Source: Trichuris trichiura (taxonomy: Eukaryota > Nematoda > Enoplea > Trichinellida > Trichuridae). Taken from it: 64,000 nucleotides of DNA. Position 1 is the stretch's first letter. Every line of letters starts with the position of its first letter. The stretch is taken from the NCBI GenBank assembly GCA_037903355.1, contig JBAJFE010000008.1, positions 372,001-436,000 of the forward strand, written 5' to 3'. Of the stretch, positions 1 to 12,640 are shown piece by piece. Position numbers and translations under genes: made by a program. The notes under the pieces are model-generated. The model made no database searches and was not told where the DNA came from. It saw only the letters and a program-made list of their open reading frames with translations.

Positions 1-224
1 AACTCCATGTTGTGTGAAAATTAGCCTCCCGTCAAAAGAGTGTGTGCCAAACAATGAAGTCAAATTTTCATGCAGCGTCAAAATGTGTCTTGTCAAAATA
101 AGGCGCGTCAAACCAGGAATTCACATCCTCACACCGCCTTCAGACGTTTAGTGCCCAAAGAAGCCGCGCTAAACCGTGACACCAAATCTTGACGCTGCAT
201 CAAAACGCTTTGCAGCGAAGAAAT
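1..224. repeat. ~62-base GTCAAA-type tandem repeat, left border of the satellite
   Basis: About three and a half degenerate units are visible. Each contains versions of GTCAAAATAAGGCGCGTCAAAC followed by a stretch ending in GACGCTGCATCAAAACG. The spacing between equivalent motifs is about 60 bases. The same motif set reappears on the other side of the large satellite, near 9,405-9,560, so the satellite sits inside or between blocks of this shorter repeat. No coding potential is seen. The left end runs off the window. Confidence 0.7.
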
Positions 225-3200
225 TCCCTCAAGACAAGGGTCGACGTCTACGGCTACACAAGCGCTGAAATGCTTCTCCGAAAAGGGAAAGGAGAGACCG
301 AGCGATCACGAGCCTGTTTTTCTGCGCGATAGTTTCATCCTAAACCAAATCCAAATTAGAGGCCAGACACGTATTCCAGCATCATTCTTGCTTTTGAATG
401 GCCACGCTCACTCGTAGAAGAGCTTTGGAAGGAAAAGGTTTCCGTGATCTCAGTGTTTAGCTAAAGCTGATCTTCTATACCCTAAGGGCGCATGGACGAA
501 ATACTTTGACTAGCGGATATTATGCCCTCACACTTATGGAGATCAACATCCCAATTTTATGGAGCTTATCTGAGCAACGAGAGGCCGTAAATGTGAAAAA
601 AAATTTCTCTTTGCACCTCTCCTACGGTAGACGAACGAAAACCAGGTATCAGTAATTTCAAAAATGCTCAACCGCTGTCCCCTGCGCGCCGCAGACATCT
701 TTTGTGCTCGAGACGTCTCCAGAAGCGCTGAAATGCTCCTGCGGAATAGGATAGGAAGGCAGGAGGGATAACGAGCCGTTTAGATAGCGCGATAGCTTCA
801 CGCAAAACCAGATGCAAAGTAGCGAACAGAAACGTATTTCTCCATCGTTCCTGCTTTTAAGTGGCCATGTTCAGTCGCGTAGGTCCTTTGGAAACTATAG
901 CTTTTCCTGATGACGGGGTTCGACTAAAGCCGCTCTTCTATTCCCCAGGGTGTGCATTGACGAAGCACCTTGAATATCAAATATTATGCCCCGCACTTAC
1001 GGAGGTCAACACCCTGATCTTTCGCAGCTCGTCTCAACAACGGGAGGCCGTAAATATGAAAAAAAGTTTTTTTTACACCTTTCTTACAGTAAATGAACGA
1101 AAAGGAGGTACCAGTGATTTCAAAATACTCATTGGCCTTCCGCTGCGCGTCAGAAAAGACCGTTGCTCCCGAGACGTCTGTAGAAGCGTCGAGATGCTCC
1201 TGCGGAACGGGACAAGTAAGGCACGCCGATAACAAACCTGTTTTTTTGCGCGATAGCGTCATGCGAAATGAAATCCAAAGTAGCGACCAGAAACGTTTTC
1301 TTGCGTCATTTCTGCTTATAAATGGCCGTGTTCAGTCACGTACGAGCTTTTGCACCTATAGGTCTTTTTCACGGCTGTGTTCGACTCAAGCCGCTTTCTA
1401 CACACTGTGAGTACACGGACGAAGTACTTTTAACTAGCGAATATTCTTCTTCTACACCTATCGACAGCTGCATTCCGATTTTTCAGAGGCCGTCTCAGAT
1501 ACTGGAGGCCGTAAACCGGGAAAACGCCATTTCTTACATTCTTCGTACAGTTGATGAACGAAAAGCAGGTAACGTTAATTTCGAAAATACTCCTAGGCCG
1601 TCCGCTACGTGCCGCAGATGTCTGTTGTCTCCAAATTGTCAGTAGAAACCCAGAATTTTTCCTGCAGAATAGGACAGCAGAGGCTGAGCGTTAATCAGCC
1701 TGTTTCTTGATGCAATAGCTTCATCCAGTAACAAATCCAAATAGCGGCCAGAAACGTATTCCCATGTCATTTTTCTTTTCCAATAACCGTGTTCGGTTGC
1801 GTAGAACCTTTGGAAGCTACAGGTTTTCTTAATAGCGGTACTGGACTAGCTCCGCTCTTCAATACCCTTGGGCGCAGATAGACGAAATACTTTGACTGGC
1901 GAGTGTTATGCCCGCACACTTACGGGCATCACCATCCGGACTTTTCGGAGCTCCTCTAAGCAACGGGCGGCCGGAAACATAAAAACATTCCCTTTTTCTC
2001 TTGTTCATACAGTAGTTCAACGAAAAACAGGTACTAGTCTTTTCAATAATACTCACAGGCCGTCCGCTGCCCGCCGGCGAAGCCTTTTGTCTCCAATACT
2101 TCTGTAGAAGCACCAAAATGCTTCTGTGGAATAGGATAGGAAAGGCTGAGCGATAACGAACCTGTTTTTCTGTGTGATAGCTCCATTCGAAACCAAATCC
2201 AGAGGAACGTGTAGAAACGTATTTCTGCATCAGTCTTGCTTCAAAATGGCTGCCTCCGGTCGCACAAGAGCTTTAGAAGTTTTAGGTTTGCTTAATGGTG
2301 CTGTTCGACTAAAGCAGCTATGCTATACCCTGGGTGCTCATGGACGAAGTACATTAACTAGCGAATATTATGCCGCTATAGTTATGGTAACCAACGCTGA
2401 GATTTTTCGTAGCTGGTTTGAGCAACGAGAGGTCGAACATTTGAGAAACTTCTCCTTTTACGTTCTTCTCACGAAACGAAAAGCACGTAACATTATTTTC
2501 AAAAATACACATCAGTAGTGTGATGCACGCCCAAGAAACCGTTTTACTGCGAGAGGACTACAGGAGCGCTGAAGTGCTGCTGCGGAATGGGAAAGGAAAG
2601 GTTAGGCGATAACAATCCTGTTTTTCTCCACGATCGCTTCATCTGAAGCCAAATGGAAAATAGCGGGCAAAAACGCATTCCTGCGTATGTCTAGCTTTTA
2701 GGTGACCGTGTTGAGTAGCGTAGGTGCTTTGTAAGCTACAGGTTTTTTGGGTGGCGGTGTTCAACGAAAGCTGCTCTTCTATACCCTGGGCGTGCAGGGA
2801 CGAAATACTGTAAGTACCGAATATTGTGTCCCTATACTTATAGAGAGCAACATTCCGATTTTTCGGAGATGGTTTGGGGAATGGGACGCTGGAATAATGA
2901 AAAGAATTGTTTTTACATTCTTCATACAGTTGATGAACGAAAAGCAGGTATCAGCATTTTCAAAATTACTCATTGTCCGTAAGCTGTGCGCGGGAAAAGT
3001 TTTTTGTTTGGAGGGGATTACAGCAACCTTGTAATCTTCCTCTGGAATAGGAACGGAAATGCCGAGCGATAACGAATCTGTTTTCATGCCCAATGCCTTC
3101 ATTTGAAACCAAATGTAAAGCAGCGGGCAGAAATGTATTCCTGTATCACTCTTTTTTTAAACGGCCATGTGCGGTCAGGTATCAGCTTTGGGAGCTATAG

Positions 3201-6200
3201 GTTTCGCTTGTGGCGGTGTATAATGAAAGCCGCTCTTCTATACATTGGGCGCGCATGAATAAAGTACATGAACTAGCGAATATTATGCCGGCACAGTTAT
3301 GGAAAGTGCCGTTGAGATTTTTCGTCGCGTGGTTAAGCAATGGGAGTGCGGAAATTAGAAGTACTTATCTTTTTACATTCTTTGTAGAGTGGATAAATGA
3401 AAAGCAGGTACCGCTATTTTCAACAAAACTCACACGCTGTTCGCTGCGCCCCGGAGAAGCCTTTCGTGCGTGAGAGGACCGTAGAAACGCTGTGACGCTC
3501 TTGCGGATGGCGAAGGGAAACGCTCTGCGATAGCGAGCCTGGTTTCCCGCGCGGTCCCTTCATCCGAAATGAAATGGAAATTAGCGCCAGGAACCAAACC
3601 CTGCATCCTGTTATCTTTTACATAACTGTGTTAGGTCGCGCGCGAGTGCTACAAGCTATTCCTACTCTTAATGGCCGTGTGTGACTAACGTAGCGCTTCT
3701 TTGCCGTGGGGTTCCAATGATGAAGTATTTTTACTGCCAAAAAGTATGCACCCATACTACTGCAGAGCCATATGCCCGCTGTTCCGAGCTCGCTTAAGCA
3801 ACGGGAGTCAGCAAATACGGAAAAATTCTTTTCCTACATTGTCCGTACAGTAGATGTAGGAAAAGCAGGTACCAATATTTTCAGAAATATTCATGGAACG
3901 TTCGCTGCGCGCCGGGAAAGTCTTTTGTTTTTGAGAGGCCTATAGTAGAGCCTTAATGCTCCTGCAAGATAGGATAAGAAAGGCCGACGTATTAAGAACC
4001 TGCTTTTCTGCGCGATAGATTTATCGGAAACTATAATCAAAAGTATCGCGCAGTAACCTTTTCCTGAATCATTCTTGCACTGTCTCGCTAGGCCGGATAA
4101 GAATTTTGGAAGCAATAATTCACGTTTGAGGCGGTTTTCTACTAAAGCCGATTTTCAACCCCCTTTGGTGGGCATCTTCGATCTACTTTACCTACCGTAT
4201 ATTATGCCCCTATAATTATCGACAGGAACGTTGAACTTTTTCGTACCTCGATCTAGCAACGCGAAGCCGGAAATAAAAAAACGTTTCTTTATAAATTCTT
4301 CTTTCAGTAGATGAACAAAAAGCAGGTACAGATATTTTCAAAAATATACATGGGCTATCCGGCGCTTGGCAGAGATGTCTCTCGTGCGTAGCAGGAAGAT
4401 TGTGGAAGCCCTGTGATACTCCTGCCGAATCAAAAGGCAAACGTCGACTGCTAAGGAGACTGTTATTCTGTGCGATCCGTTCATCAGAAACGAAGTGGAA
4501 AGTAGCAGCAGAAACCTAATGCTGCAGCTTGCTAGGTTTAGACCAGGTGTGTAAGGAAGCGTACGAGTCTCAGAAGCTATTGCATCTCCTGACAGCAGTG
4601 TTTGACTGAAGTCGCTGTTCTATACCCTGAGGCCGCATTGACGAAGTACTTTATCGGCCGAAATTATGCGCCTATACTTACCCAGATCCATATTCCAACT
4701 TTACCGAGCTCGTCGGAGCATTGGAAAGCTGATAAGATGTAAAACTTCGCTTTTTACGTTCTTTGTACAGTAACGTACCGAAACGCAGGTACCACTATTT
4801 TCAAAAATCCTCATAGGCTGTCGCATGCGCGCTGGAGAATTGTATGGTCTGCGAGTGGGCTGTACTAATGCAGCAATCCTTCCACGCAGTGCGTATTGAA
4901 ACGCCGATTGATGACGAGCGTGTATTTCTTCGGGATTACGTCAGATGAAACTAAATTGGAAGCAGCGAGCAGAAACGTATTCCTGCATTATTCTCGCTTT
5001 AAAATATCTGTGCTAGTTTGAATAGGAAATTTGGCAGCCATCGGTTTTGTTGATGGCAGTGTACAAGGAAAGCAGCTCTGCTATACCCTAGGCGCGCATC
5101 CACGACGTTTTTTAAGTAGCGAATATTATGCCCGCATACTTATGAGGGGCAACATTCGAATTTTGTGCATATTGTCTGAGCAACTGGAGGCTGGAGATCT
5201 GAAAATGTTTTCTTCTTATATTCGATGTACAGCGGCTGATCGAAAAGCAGGTAGTACAAATTTTAAAATCAGTTACCAACGGTACGATTGGGGCTGGAGA
5301 AATCCATTATTTTATAGTCGGCTACAGGAGGGCCAAAGCGCTTTTCCTGAATATGAAACGACAGGCGGACTGATAACGAGTCGGTTTTCCTTCGCGATCG
5401 CTTCGTCCTAATCGAAATGAAAACTGGTAGGCAGAAGCCTATTCCACCATTCGTGCAGCTTTTAGATGTTTCTGTTCAGAGGCGTAGGACCTTTGGAAGC
5501 GATAGCTCGTCTTGATGGCGCTGTTGCATTGAACCCGCCCTACTATGCACCGTAGACACATGCATGAAGTACCTTAGTTAGCTAATATTATGTCTCTATA
5601 CTTATCATAAGCGATATTGCAATTTTGCGATGCTACATTGACAAATGGGCAGCTGGAAATATCAAAAACATTTCTTTTTGGATACTTCGTACAGTAGGTA
5701 AACGAAAAGCAGGTAAAGGTATCTTCAAACATGTTCATAGGCAGTCCGGTGCGCGCCGAAGAAATCTTTTGTCCGCAAGACGTCTGTAGAAGCGCCGAAA
5801 TTTTCCTGCGGAATAGGTTAGGAAACGTCGAGCGATGCGGAGCCTGTTTTTCGGCGCGATAGCTTCATCGGAATCCAATTTCAAAGAAGCGGGCAGAAAG
5901 GTTTTGTAGCATTATTTCTGCTTTCAAATGGCGTCGTTCAGTCGCGTAGTTCCATTGGAAACTACAGCACTTTCTGATGACGGTGTTCGACTAACGCCGC
6001 TCTTCTATACCATCGGATGCGTTGACGAAGTAGTTTGGCTAGGGAATAAAATGCCGCAAATGTTACAGAAAAGAGTATCTGGATTTTTAGGAGCTCGTCT
6101 GCGCAACAGGAATCCGGAAATATGAAACTCGTTTCTTTGGACATCCTGCGTATAGTAGGTGAAGGAAAAGCAGGTAACGGTAGTTTCAAAAATACTCACA

Positions 6201-9200
6201 GGCCGTCGCTTGCGCGGCGGAAACTTCTTTTGTCAGCAAAAGCGCTGTGGTAGCTGTAGGGGAATGCGAATTGAATGGCTGAGCGATAACAAGCCTGCTT
6301 TTTCGCGCGGTGCGTTCACTTGATAGCAAAAAGAAATGAATGTTGAGAAACGTGTTTCTGCATGATTCTTGCTTTTGAATGTCCACTCGGGGTCGGGTAG
6401 AGACTTTGGAAGTTATTGGTTTGGTTTGTAGCGCTGTTCGATGAAAACCGTTCTTGTGTGCCCTGGACGGGGGGGGACGAAGTCGTTTACGTAGCGAGTA
6501 TTATGTTCCTGTGCTTATGGAGAGGAAGACTGGGATTTTTCGTGGATAGTTTGAGCAACGAGAGGCTGGAAATATGCAAAAATTATATTTTTTATTCTTT
6601 ATACCGTAATTGAAGGAAAAGCAGGTAGACATATTTTCAAGAATAACGGGCAGCCGTCCGACGCGTGTCGGAGAAGCACTTTATTTTCTAGACGGCTACA
6701 GGAGAGCTAAAATGTTTCTACTGAATGGGAAAGGAAAGGCTCAGCAACAGCAGCCTGCTTTTCTGAGCGATCGCTTTCCCTTTCGATGCGATATGGAAAG
6801 TAGCGCCGGAAACATAATCTTGCACCGTTCTAGCTTTTAGATAGCTTTAGTAATTCGCGCAAGAGTTTTCGAAACCATTATATCTCTTGACGGCGGTGAT
6901 CGTTTAAAGTAGCTCTTCTAAAGAATTGGGCACCTAGAAGACGTAGTTTAACTGGCGAATAGTATGCGCCTATGGTTAAGCGGAGCCGTATTCTTAGTGT
7001 TCAGACGTCGAGTAATGAGTAGAAAGCCGAAGATATGAAATACTTCTATTTTTACATTTTTCGTACAGTGCATGAACGAAAAGCAGGTAGTGGTAGTTTC
7101 AAAAATACTCACAGGCTGTCCCTTGCGCGTTGGAGAAGTCTTTTGTCGGCCAGATGGCTACAGTGGACCTGTAATGGTCCTGGGGAATAGGAACGGAAGT
7201 GCCGACCAGTAACGAGGCTGTTTTTCTGCGCGATGGCTTCATTTGAAACCAAAGAGAGAGCAGCGGCAGAAAAGTATTCCTGCATCATTCCTTTTTTTTA
7301 ATAGCTACGTTGGGTCGCGTAGAAGCTTTGAATCGTATAGGTTTTGTTTGTTCCCCTGGTGGAGTGCGACGCAAGCCGTTCTTCTACACATTCAACGCGC
7401 GTGGAGGAAGTACATGAACTAGCGAATATTATGCTGCTATACTTATGGAGAGCACTGTTCAAATTTTTCGTCGCTAGTTTGAACAATCCGCAGCCGAAAA
7501 TAAGAAATTTCTTTTTTATTCTTCGTACAGTAGCTGAACGAAACGCAGGTACTGATTTTTTCAACAATACTCGCAGGCAGTACGCTGCGCGCGGGATACC
7601 TCTTTCGTCCGTGAAAGAACCGTAGAATCGCTGTGATGCTCGTGCGGAGTGGGAACGGTAACACCGAGGGAAACTCACCCTGTTTTTGCTCGTGATCCCA
7701 TCATCTGAGCAGAAATGGAAAGTGGCCGCAGAAAGCAAATCCTGCACCGTACTAGCTTTTATACAGCTGTGTTGAGTCACGTACGAGTCTTAGAAGCTGT
7801 TAGACTTCCTGATGGCCGTGTTTGACTGAACCTGTTTTTCCTTGCCCTGGGGGTGAGGTAATGAAGTATTTTAACTGCCGAATATTATGCGCGTATACCT
7901 ACGCAGAGTCATATTCCTGTTTTTTCGAGCTCCTTTGTGCAGCGGGAAACCAGAAACATGAAAGCGTGTCTTTTTGCATTCTTGGTACAGTAGATGAACG
8001 AAAAGCAGGTACCAGTATTTTCAAAAATCCTAATTAGGCGTCGCATGCGCGGCGGAAAAGTCTTTTGTGAGCTAGACGGCTATAGTGGCGCTGTAGATTT
8101 CTTGCGGAGTGGGATTTGATACGCGGACCGATAGGGAGCCTCTTCTTCTGCGCTATGGCTTCATTTGAAACTAAATCGAAAGGAGTGCTCAGAAACGTGT
8201 TCGGTGCATCCTCCTTGCTGCTAAGTGGATGCTCTGGGTCGGATAGAGACTTTGGTAGCTGTTAGTTTTGTTTGTAGCGGTGATCGACAGAAGGGGCTCT
8301 TCTATGCACTGGCCGCGCATGGACGAACAACTTTACGTAGCGAGTATTATGTTCCTATACTTATGTAGAGCAGCATTCGGATTTTTCGAGCCACGGGAGG
8401 CTGGAAATCAGAGAAATTACTTTCTTCGTACAGTAGATGAACGAAAAGCAGGTACAACGTTTTTCAAAAATACTCATAGGCCTTCTCTGCGCGCCCGACT
8501 AGTGTTTTGTGTGCCTGAGCGCTGCATTAACGCGGTATCGGTTCTCCGTAATGAGCGGGGAACCGCAGAACTATAGTGAGCGTGTTTTCAAGCGCGATCG
8601 CTTCGTATGAATTGAAATCTAACTCAGCGGGCATAAACGTGTTCCTACATTATTTTAGCTTCCTGAAGCTACAGGTTTTGGTTGTGATGTGTTCGACTGA
8701 AACCTGTGTTGTATTGCCTGGGCACGCATAGACGAAATAGCGAATATCATAACCCCATACTTATGAAGAGCATAACTCGGATTTTTCTGAGCTCGTTTGA
8801 GCTTAGGGATGCTGAAAACATTCTGTTTTTACCATTTTCATACAGTAGGTTAACGAAACGCAGGTAGTAGTATTTTGAAAAATAGTCACTAGCCATCTGA
8901 TGTTCCCAAGAGAAGCTTTCTATCTTCGAGACGGCTACAGGCGCGTTAAAACGTTTCTCCGGAAAAGATAAGAAAAGGCCAAACGAAAATGAAGCTGTTT
9001 TTAGCGCCATCGCTTCCTCCGAAACGAAATGGGAAGTTGCGGGCAGAATCTTATTTGTTAATGCGTATAGCTAACAGGTGGCTGTGCTGCCCCGCTATGG
9101 AGCTTTGGAATCTGCAGATTGTCTTGACTGTGGTGTTCCAATGGAACCGCACTTGTATATTCTGAGGGGCGCATGCAGGAACTTTTAACTGGCTAATATA

Positions 9201-9420
9201 GTCCCCCTATACTTACGATTAATGCCATTCCGATTTTTCAGTGCTCGTGTGAGCAGCGGAAAGCTGGAAATATGATAAAATGCTAGTTTTTGGATTCATG
9301 GTACAGTAGTTAAAGGAAAAGCAGGTACCACTAATTTAAAAAAATACTAATCAGGCATCTGGAGTGCGTGAACAAATTTTTGGTTTGCGAGGGGGCCACC
9401 GGAGGCTGCATGAAACCGTT
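225..9420. repeat. Satellite array, about 20 copies of a ~461-base unit
   Basis: A recurring landmark (GAACGAAAAGCAGGTA and variants) has its GGTA at 645, 1107, 1568, 2030, 2486, 2947, 3407, 3868, 4325, 4788, 5250, 5712, 6173, 6624, 7086, 7548, 8008, 8451, 8863 and 9324. The usual step is 456-463 bases; shorter steps of 451, 443 and 412 mark copies with internal deletions. Copies are clearly diverged, roughly a fifth or more of positions by eye, so the array is old. The best conserved block runs from a T-rich tract ending in TACAG, through GAACGAAAAGCAGGTACC, to TTTTCAAAAATACTCA. A second conserved block contains CTATAGGTTTT and CGACTAAAGCCGCTCTTCTA. Several copies keep an open frame of about 100 codons, but frames are broken in others, so I treat the array as non-coding. 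Confidence 0.93.
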
Positions 9421-9560
9421 TTGCGTCATGAAAAGACGCGCCAAACAGACACGTAACGTCTTTTCACTTTTGTGTCAAAAGAAGGCACGTCAAACTGAGA
9501 CGCCATATTTTAACTGTGCGTAAATTTGTTTCATTTGGAAAAAAAGGTGTGTTTAGCTTG
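9405..9560. repeat. ~62-base GTCAAA-type repeat, right border of the satellite
   Basis: It contains AAGACGCGCCAAAC, GTGTCAAAAGAAGGCACGTCAAAC and GAGACGCC, matching the motif order of the block at 1-224. About two units are recognisable before the similarity fades. Having the same minor repeat on both sides fits a satellite that expanded inside an older repeat tract. Confidence 0.6.
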
Positions 9561-10153
9561 GAGTTTAGTTTGGCGGTGTATAGAATGTATGAGTAGAGAA
9601 GCAAACAGTTAAAGGGAAAAACTGTGCTGTTTGCTCAAAATTTTAATACAGTAAAATTGAGGTAAAGAAAGAACAAAAGAATAATGAACGAAACGCAAAT
9701 GAATGCAATTCATAGTGGCAAGTGGACAAGAATAGAGCGATGGGACAGGAAAGCTGTAGAAACCAGGATGACATAAAAGACGGAAAGGAATAAGGTAGAA
9801 AAATGCGAACGAAGGGAAATAGAAAGAAGGAAGAAAATTTCAGAAACAAAACGGTAGAAAAGAAGGAAAGAAGAAAGGAAAGAAAAGAATAATCGAAGAC
9901 AATTTTGTGCCAACATAGAGCACACCACACTACATACAAACTTTAACGGCTTTAACCAGAGTTTAAACGATGGCCAAATCAGAAACTGGAAAATAATTGA
10001 CATTTCAACAAACTTTCACCAGTTAATTCCCACCTACAATGGATAGCTGTGAATATAAATCCTTTACGATAAAAACTCTTAAACCGTGATTCTATTTTAT
10101 TGTGAACATAACGTTTATGTAAAAGCACTACCTATATTCAGAGATGTAATTAT
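9561..10153. other. Intergenic, purine-rich stretch
   Basis: From about 9,655 to 9,900 the plus strand is strongly purine-rich (GAAAGAA-type words), which creates long spurious frames on the minus strand. A fragment ATAACGTTTATG near 10,107 matches the arm of the foldback elements at 22.98 and 27.56 kb. No gene is supported. Confidence 0.6.
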
Positions 10154-10409
10154 TGTTCCTAATATTTTCATTTGATTGCTTCTTTTATTACTAAAATGTC
10201 CGGAGCTTTCGGGTCATTCGAGACCCGTCATCAGCGGTCCTAAGTTGTAAATATGTGATGACCCGCTGATGACGGGTCTCGAATGACCCGAAAGCTCCGG
10301 ACATTTTAGTAATAAAAGTTTTTTCAACGGGACATAAAAATCCGTACAAAAAGAAGCAACCAAATGAAATTATACGGTCCCGTACGAAGGCACTGTTCCT
10401 AATATTTTC
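10154..10409 (-). mobile_element. Foldback element A1 with hammerhead-like core
   Basis: The left arm (about 10,166-10,237) and right arm (about 10,263-10,369) are inverted copies. Their shared inner segment is CCGGAGCTTTCGGGTC, hairpin, GACCCGTCATCAGCGG. The right arm carries CTGATGA at 10,266-10,272, then C, the stem GGGTC/GACCC around TCGAAT, then GAAAGCTCC. A 16-base direct repeat, TGTTCCTAATATTTTC, lies at both ends (10,154-10,169 and 10,394-10,409) and looks like a target-site duplication. The right end also carries a leader, TACGGTCCCGTACGAAGG, that has no partner in the left arm. In reverse complement it reads like the leader of the elements at 22.45 and 24.52 kb, so the element is placed on the minus strand. 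Confidence 0.8.
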
Positions 10410-11403
10410 TTATTAAGTTGAGATTTAAGGTTTATCCTAAGGATAATAATTGACGTATACCCGTGAAAACCAGTAATTTAGTTCCCCATTAAAGACGGAG
10501 CATCAAAAAGTAAATTTGTTTTAAGAACAAAGCCTCTTTCAGTTCTTTTATCAGTTGCCATGGATTTTAAGGTTGTAAAATGCTGTATGCACTGCAGTTA
10601 GTCTCTGTTCATCACACTTTTTTAGTGTAAATTTGAAATACCGTAGATTCTAATTGACGGAAAAGAGTATGATTTTTTCTTTTTCTCGATAAACGTATTC
10701 TTCTTTTCCTTTTCCTATCGCTTACTGAAGAAATTAGGCAACTTTTAAGTGAACGTTATCAGACTAAGCATTTAGGAATTCGTTAAAATCATATCTTTTT
10801 AAAGGAATAATTATATTTCAAAACGTTCTTTGCTCCCAATGTTTATACAATCAGAGTAAATACGATCGTTCTTCAAGGTCAACGAAATAGGTTATCAGTT
10901 CATTATATCAGCCAGAGGGAAGAAATTGTTTGAGCATTTGTTTGCTTTAATCGTATAGTAGTCAGTGCTAATGTTTGCAAAGATGTAGCTTAACCTCTTA
11001 TACGCTGAAACGATAAAATTCTATACTTACAAGCAATGTGTCAATAGTAAGTGGGTTATTGAAACGACCTTTTATCAGGTCAATCAGTGATTTGCATACC
11101 ACTAAAGTATTGTGGCCGAGACCCAGACGCTCAAAATCAGTGTTCGCTCGTTCCGACTTGCAGAGCAGTTGCTCCTATGCGACTACTGCTGATCGCTGCT
11201 CGTTTATTCCAGTGGGAAATGCTGCCGGTTGGAGGATCCATTTGGAAAAGACGAATCGCTGGACAGGACGACAGGATGACGGTGCCATATGGAAATGATC
11301 GACAGAAATAAAGAATTCTTCAAAAGATGGTGAGTCTTTTAGTCTTAAACACCTTTTCATTTTTTCAACTTTTAGAATCTCGCTGACGGCTAATTAAAAG
11401 GAA
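10410..11403. other. Intergenic, no gene recognised
   Basis: This is AT-rich unique-looking sequence up to about 11,030, then a less AT-rich stretch leading into the 133-base repeat. Frames at 11,038-11,311 are short, overlap each other in several phases and show no domain. Nothing else is supported. Confidence 0.5.
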
Positions 11404-11666
11404 ATGACCATTCGAAATTCGTGAAAAGAGAGCAGAGAAAATTGTCCAAACAGCAGATCGTAAAATCGACCAAAGAGGACGAAAAAAAGGAAAGGACGAC
11501 AGCTCAAAACGGGACGACAATTTCAAACCGAGAGGACCATTCGAAATTCGTGAAGAGGATCGAGCAGAAAAAATTTTCCGGACAGCCAATCGTCTAATCG
11601 ACCAAAAAAGAGGACGAAAAAAAGGAAAGGACGACAGTCAAAACTGGACAACAATTTCAAAACGGA
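11404..11666 (+). repeat. 133-base tandem duplication
   Basis: Two adjacent copies begin with GACCATTCGAAATTCGTGAA, at about 11,405 and 11,538. Both contain GAGGACGAAAAAAAGGAAAGG and then a CAATTTCAAA segment. They differ at scattered positions and by small insertions. The plus strand is purine-rich and no coding function is apparent. Confidence 0.8.
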
Positions 11667-11989
11667 GGACGAGTCAAAGACGCTTGAGAGTTCAATTGCA
11701 CTATTTTTTGAAGTAAGAAATTTGTCGTTTTTTGCTTATGTTGATTTTTGCAATATTTTAGGTCGAAAAAAGAAAACAGCTGAAGAAACACGATATTTTG
11801 CGTCGCTATTTGTCCGTCTGATCAATCCGTCAAATGTCAAACGACTAAATATTGTCATACCTGTGGCAGAGAGGACTCGCTCGTTTGGTATTGTCTGTCT
11901 TCTGCTGACGTCAAGTGGCAATATATTTTTTAGAGTCGACCGTTCCGTCTGTTTCCTAAGCGCATTTCAAAGACGAAGACATTTCTGTG

Positions 11990-12080
11990 GACAAGAAATG
12001 GACTGGTCTTCAACTTCAACTCATTGCTGAGATATCATTGGACAAGAAATGGACTGGTCTTCAACTTTTCATTGCTGAGA
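11990..12080 (+). repeat. ~52-base direct duplication
   Basis: The phrase GGACAAGAAATGGACTGGTC followed by TTCAACTT and CATTGCTGAGAT occurs twice in a row, with a small deletion in the second copy. No coding interpretation is supported. Confidence 0.8.
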
Positions 12081-12640
12081 TTTTTCTCAGCAACTCATTT
12101 CATTCCTTCATCTTCTCTGACGGAGCAGATCATATCCTGGTGTTGGGTATGAATCTCTCTGTTTTATGATGTGATTTTTTCACATCGCGAATTTTTTGTC
12201 ATACTTCGATCTTCAGCATCGTCTCCTGTTCGAAGACATGGTCTGGAATCATCTTATGGATCGCGCTCTCAGCTGATCGCGTCTCGTGATCATCATTCTC
12301 TCATTTTGTCTCCTCTCATATCTTCTCTCCTCTGAGCAGATGAGCTGTTTCTCTCATCATGTTCAGTTCTTTTCATTCAGTCTTTCATTCTCAGTCTCTC
12401 TCTCTCTCCTGGTTCATTTTCTGGGAGGGGGGTTGTCTTCGGCCAGGTTCTTTCGGTCCGATTGGTGGATCCGATTCCTGGTATTAGCACGGATCGGGAA
12501 TCCGCTCCTGTATTCGAGTGTATTATGCCGGCATCCGGCGCGTTTTTTAAGTCTTTGTTTACTTAGTGGTTTTTTTGAGCAACCTTCTTCCCCCTGGTGT
12601 GATTTTTTTGATCACGTGGTTCCTTCCCCATTACCACGTT
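12081..12640. other. Intergenic, pyrimidine-rich
   Basis: CT-rich words dominate from about 12,290 to 12,420 (TCTCTCCTCTG and similar). The frame at 12,286-12,648 follows this composition and has no domain signature. No gene is recognised. Confidence 0.5.

Noticed and set aside
1381..1395. CENP-B-box-like TTCGACTCAAGCCGC in satellite units
   Set aside because: It fails the required CGGG half of the box, and copies vary at the essential positions.
225..9420. Satellite units as spliced-leader or other small RNA genes, because a GGTA donor-like site recurs
   Set aside because: The 20-odd bases before GGTA do not resemble a leader, the hairpin after it (AGTATTTTCAAAAATACT) is not kept in all copies, and no Sm-binding context is consistent.
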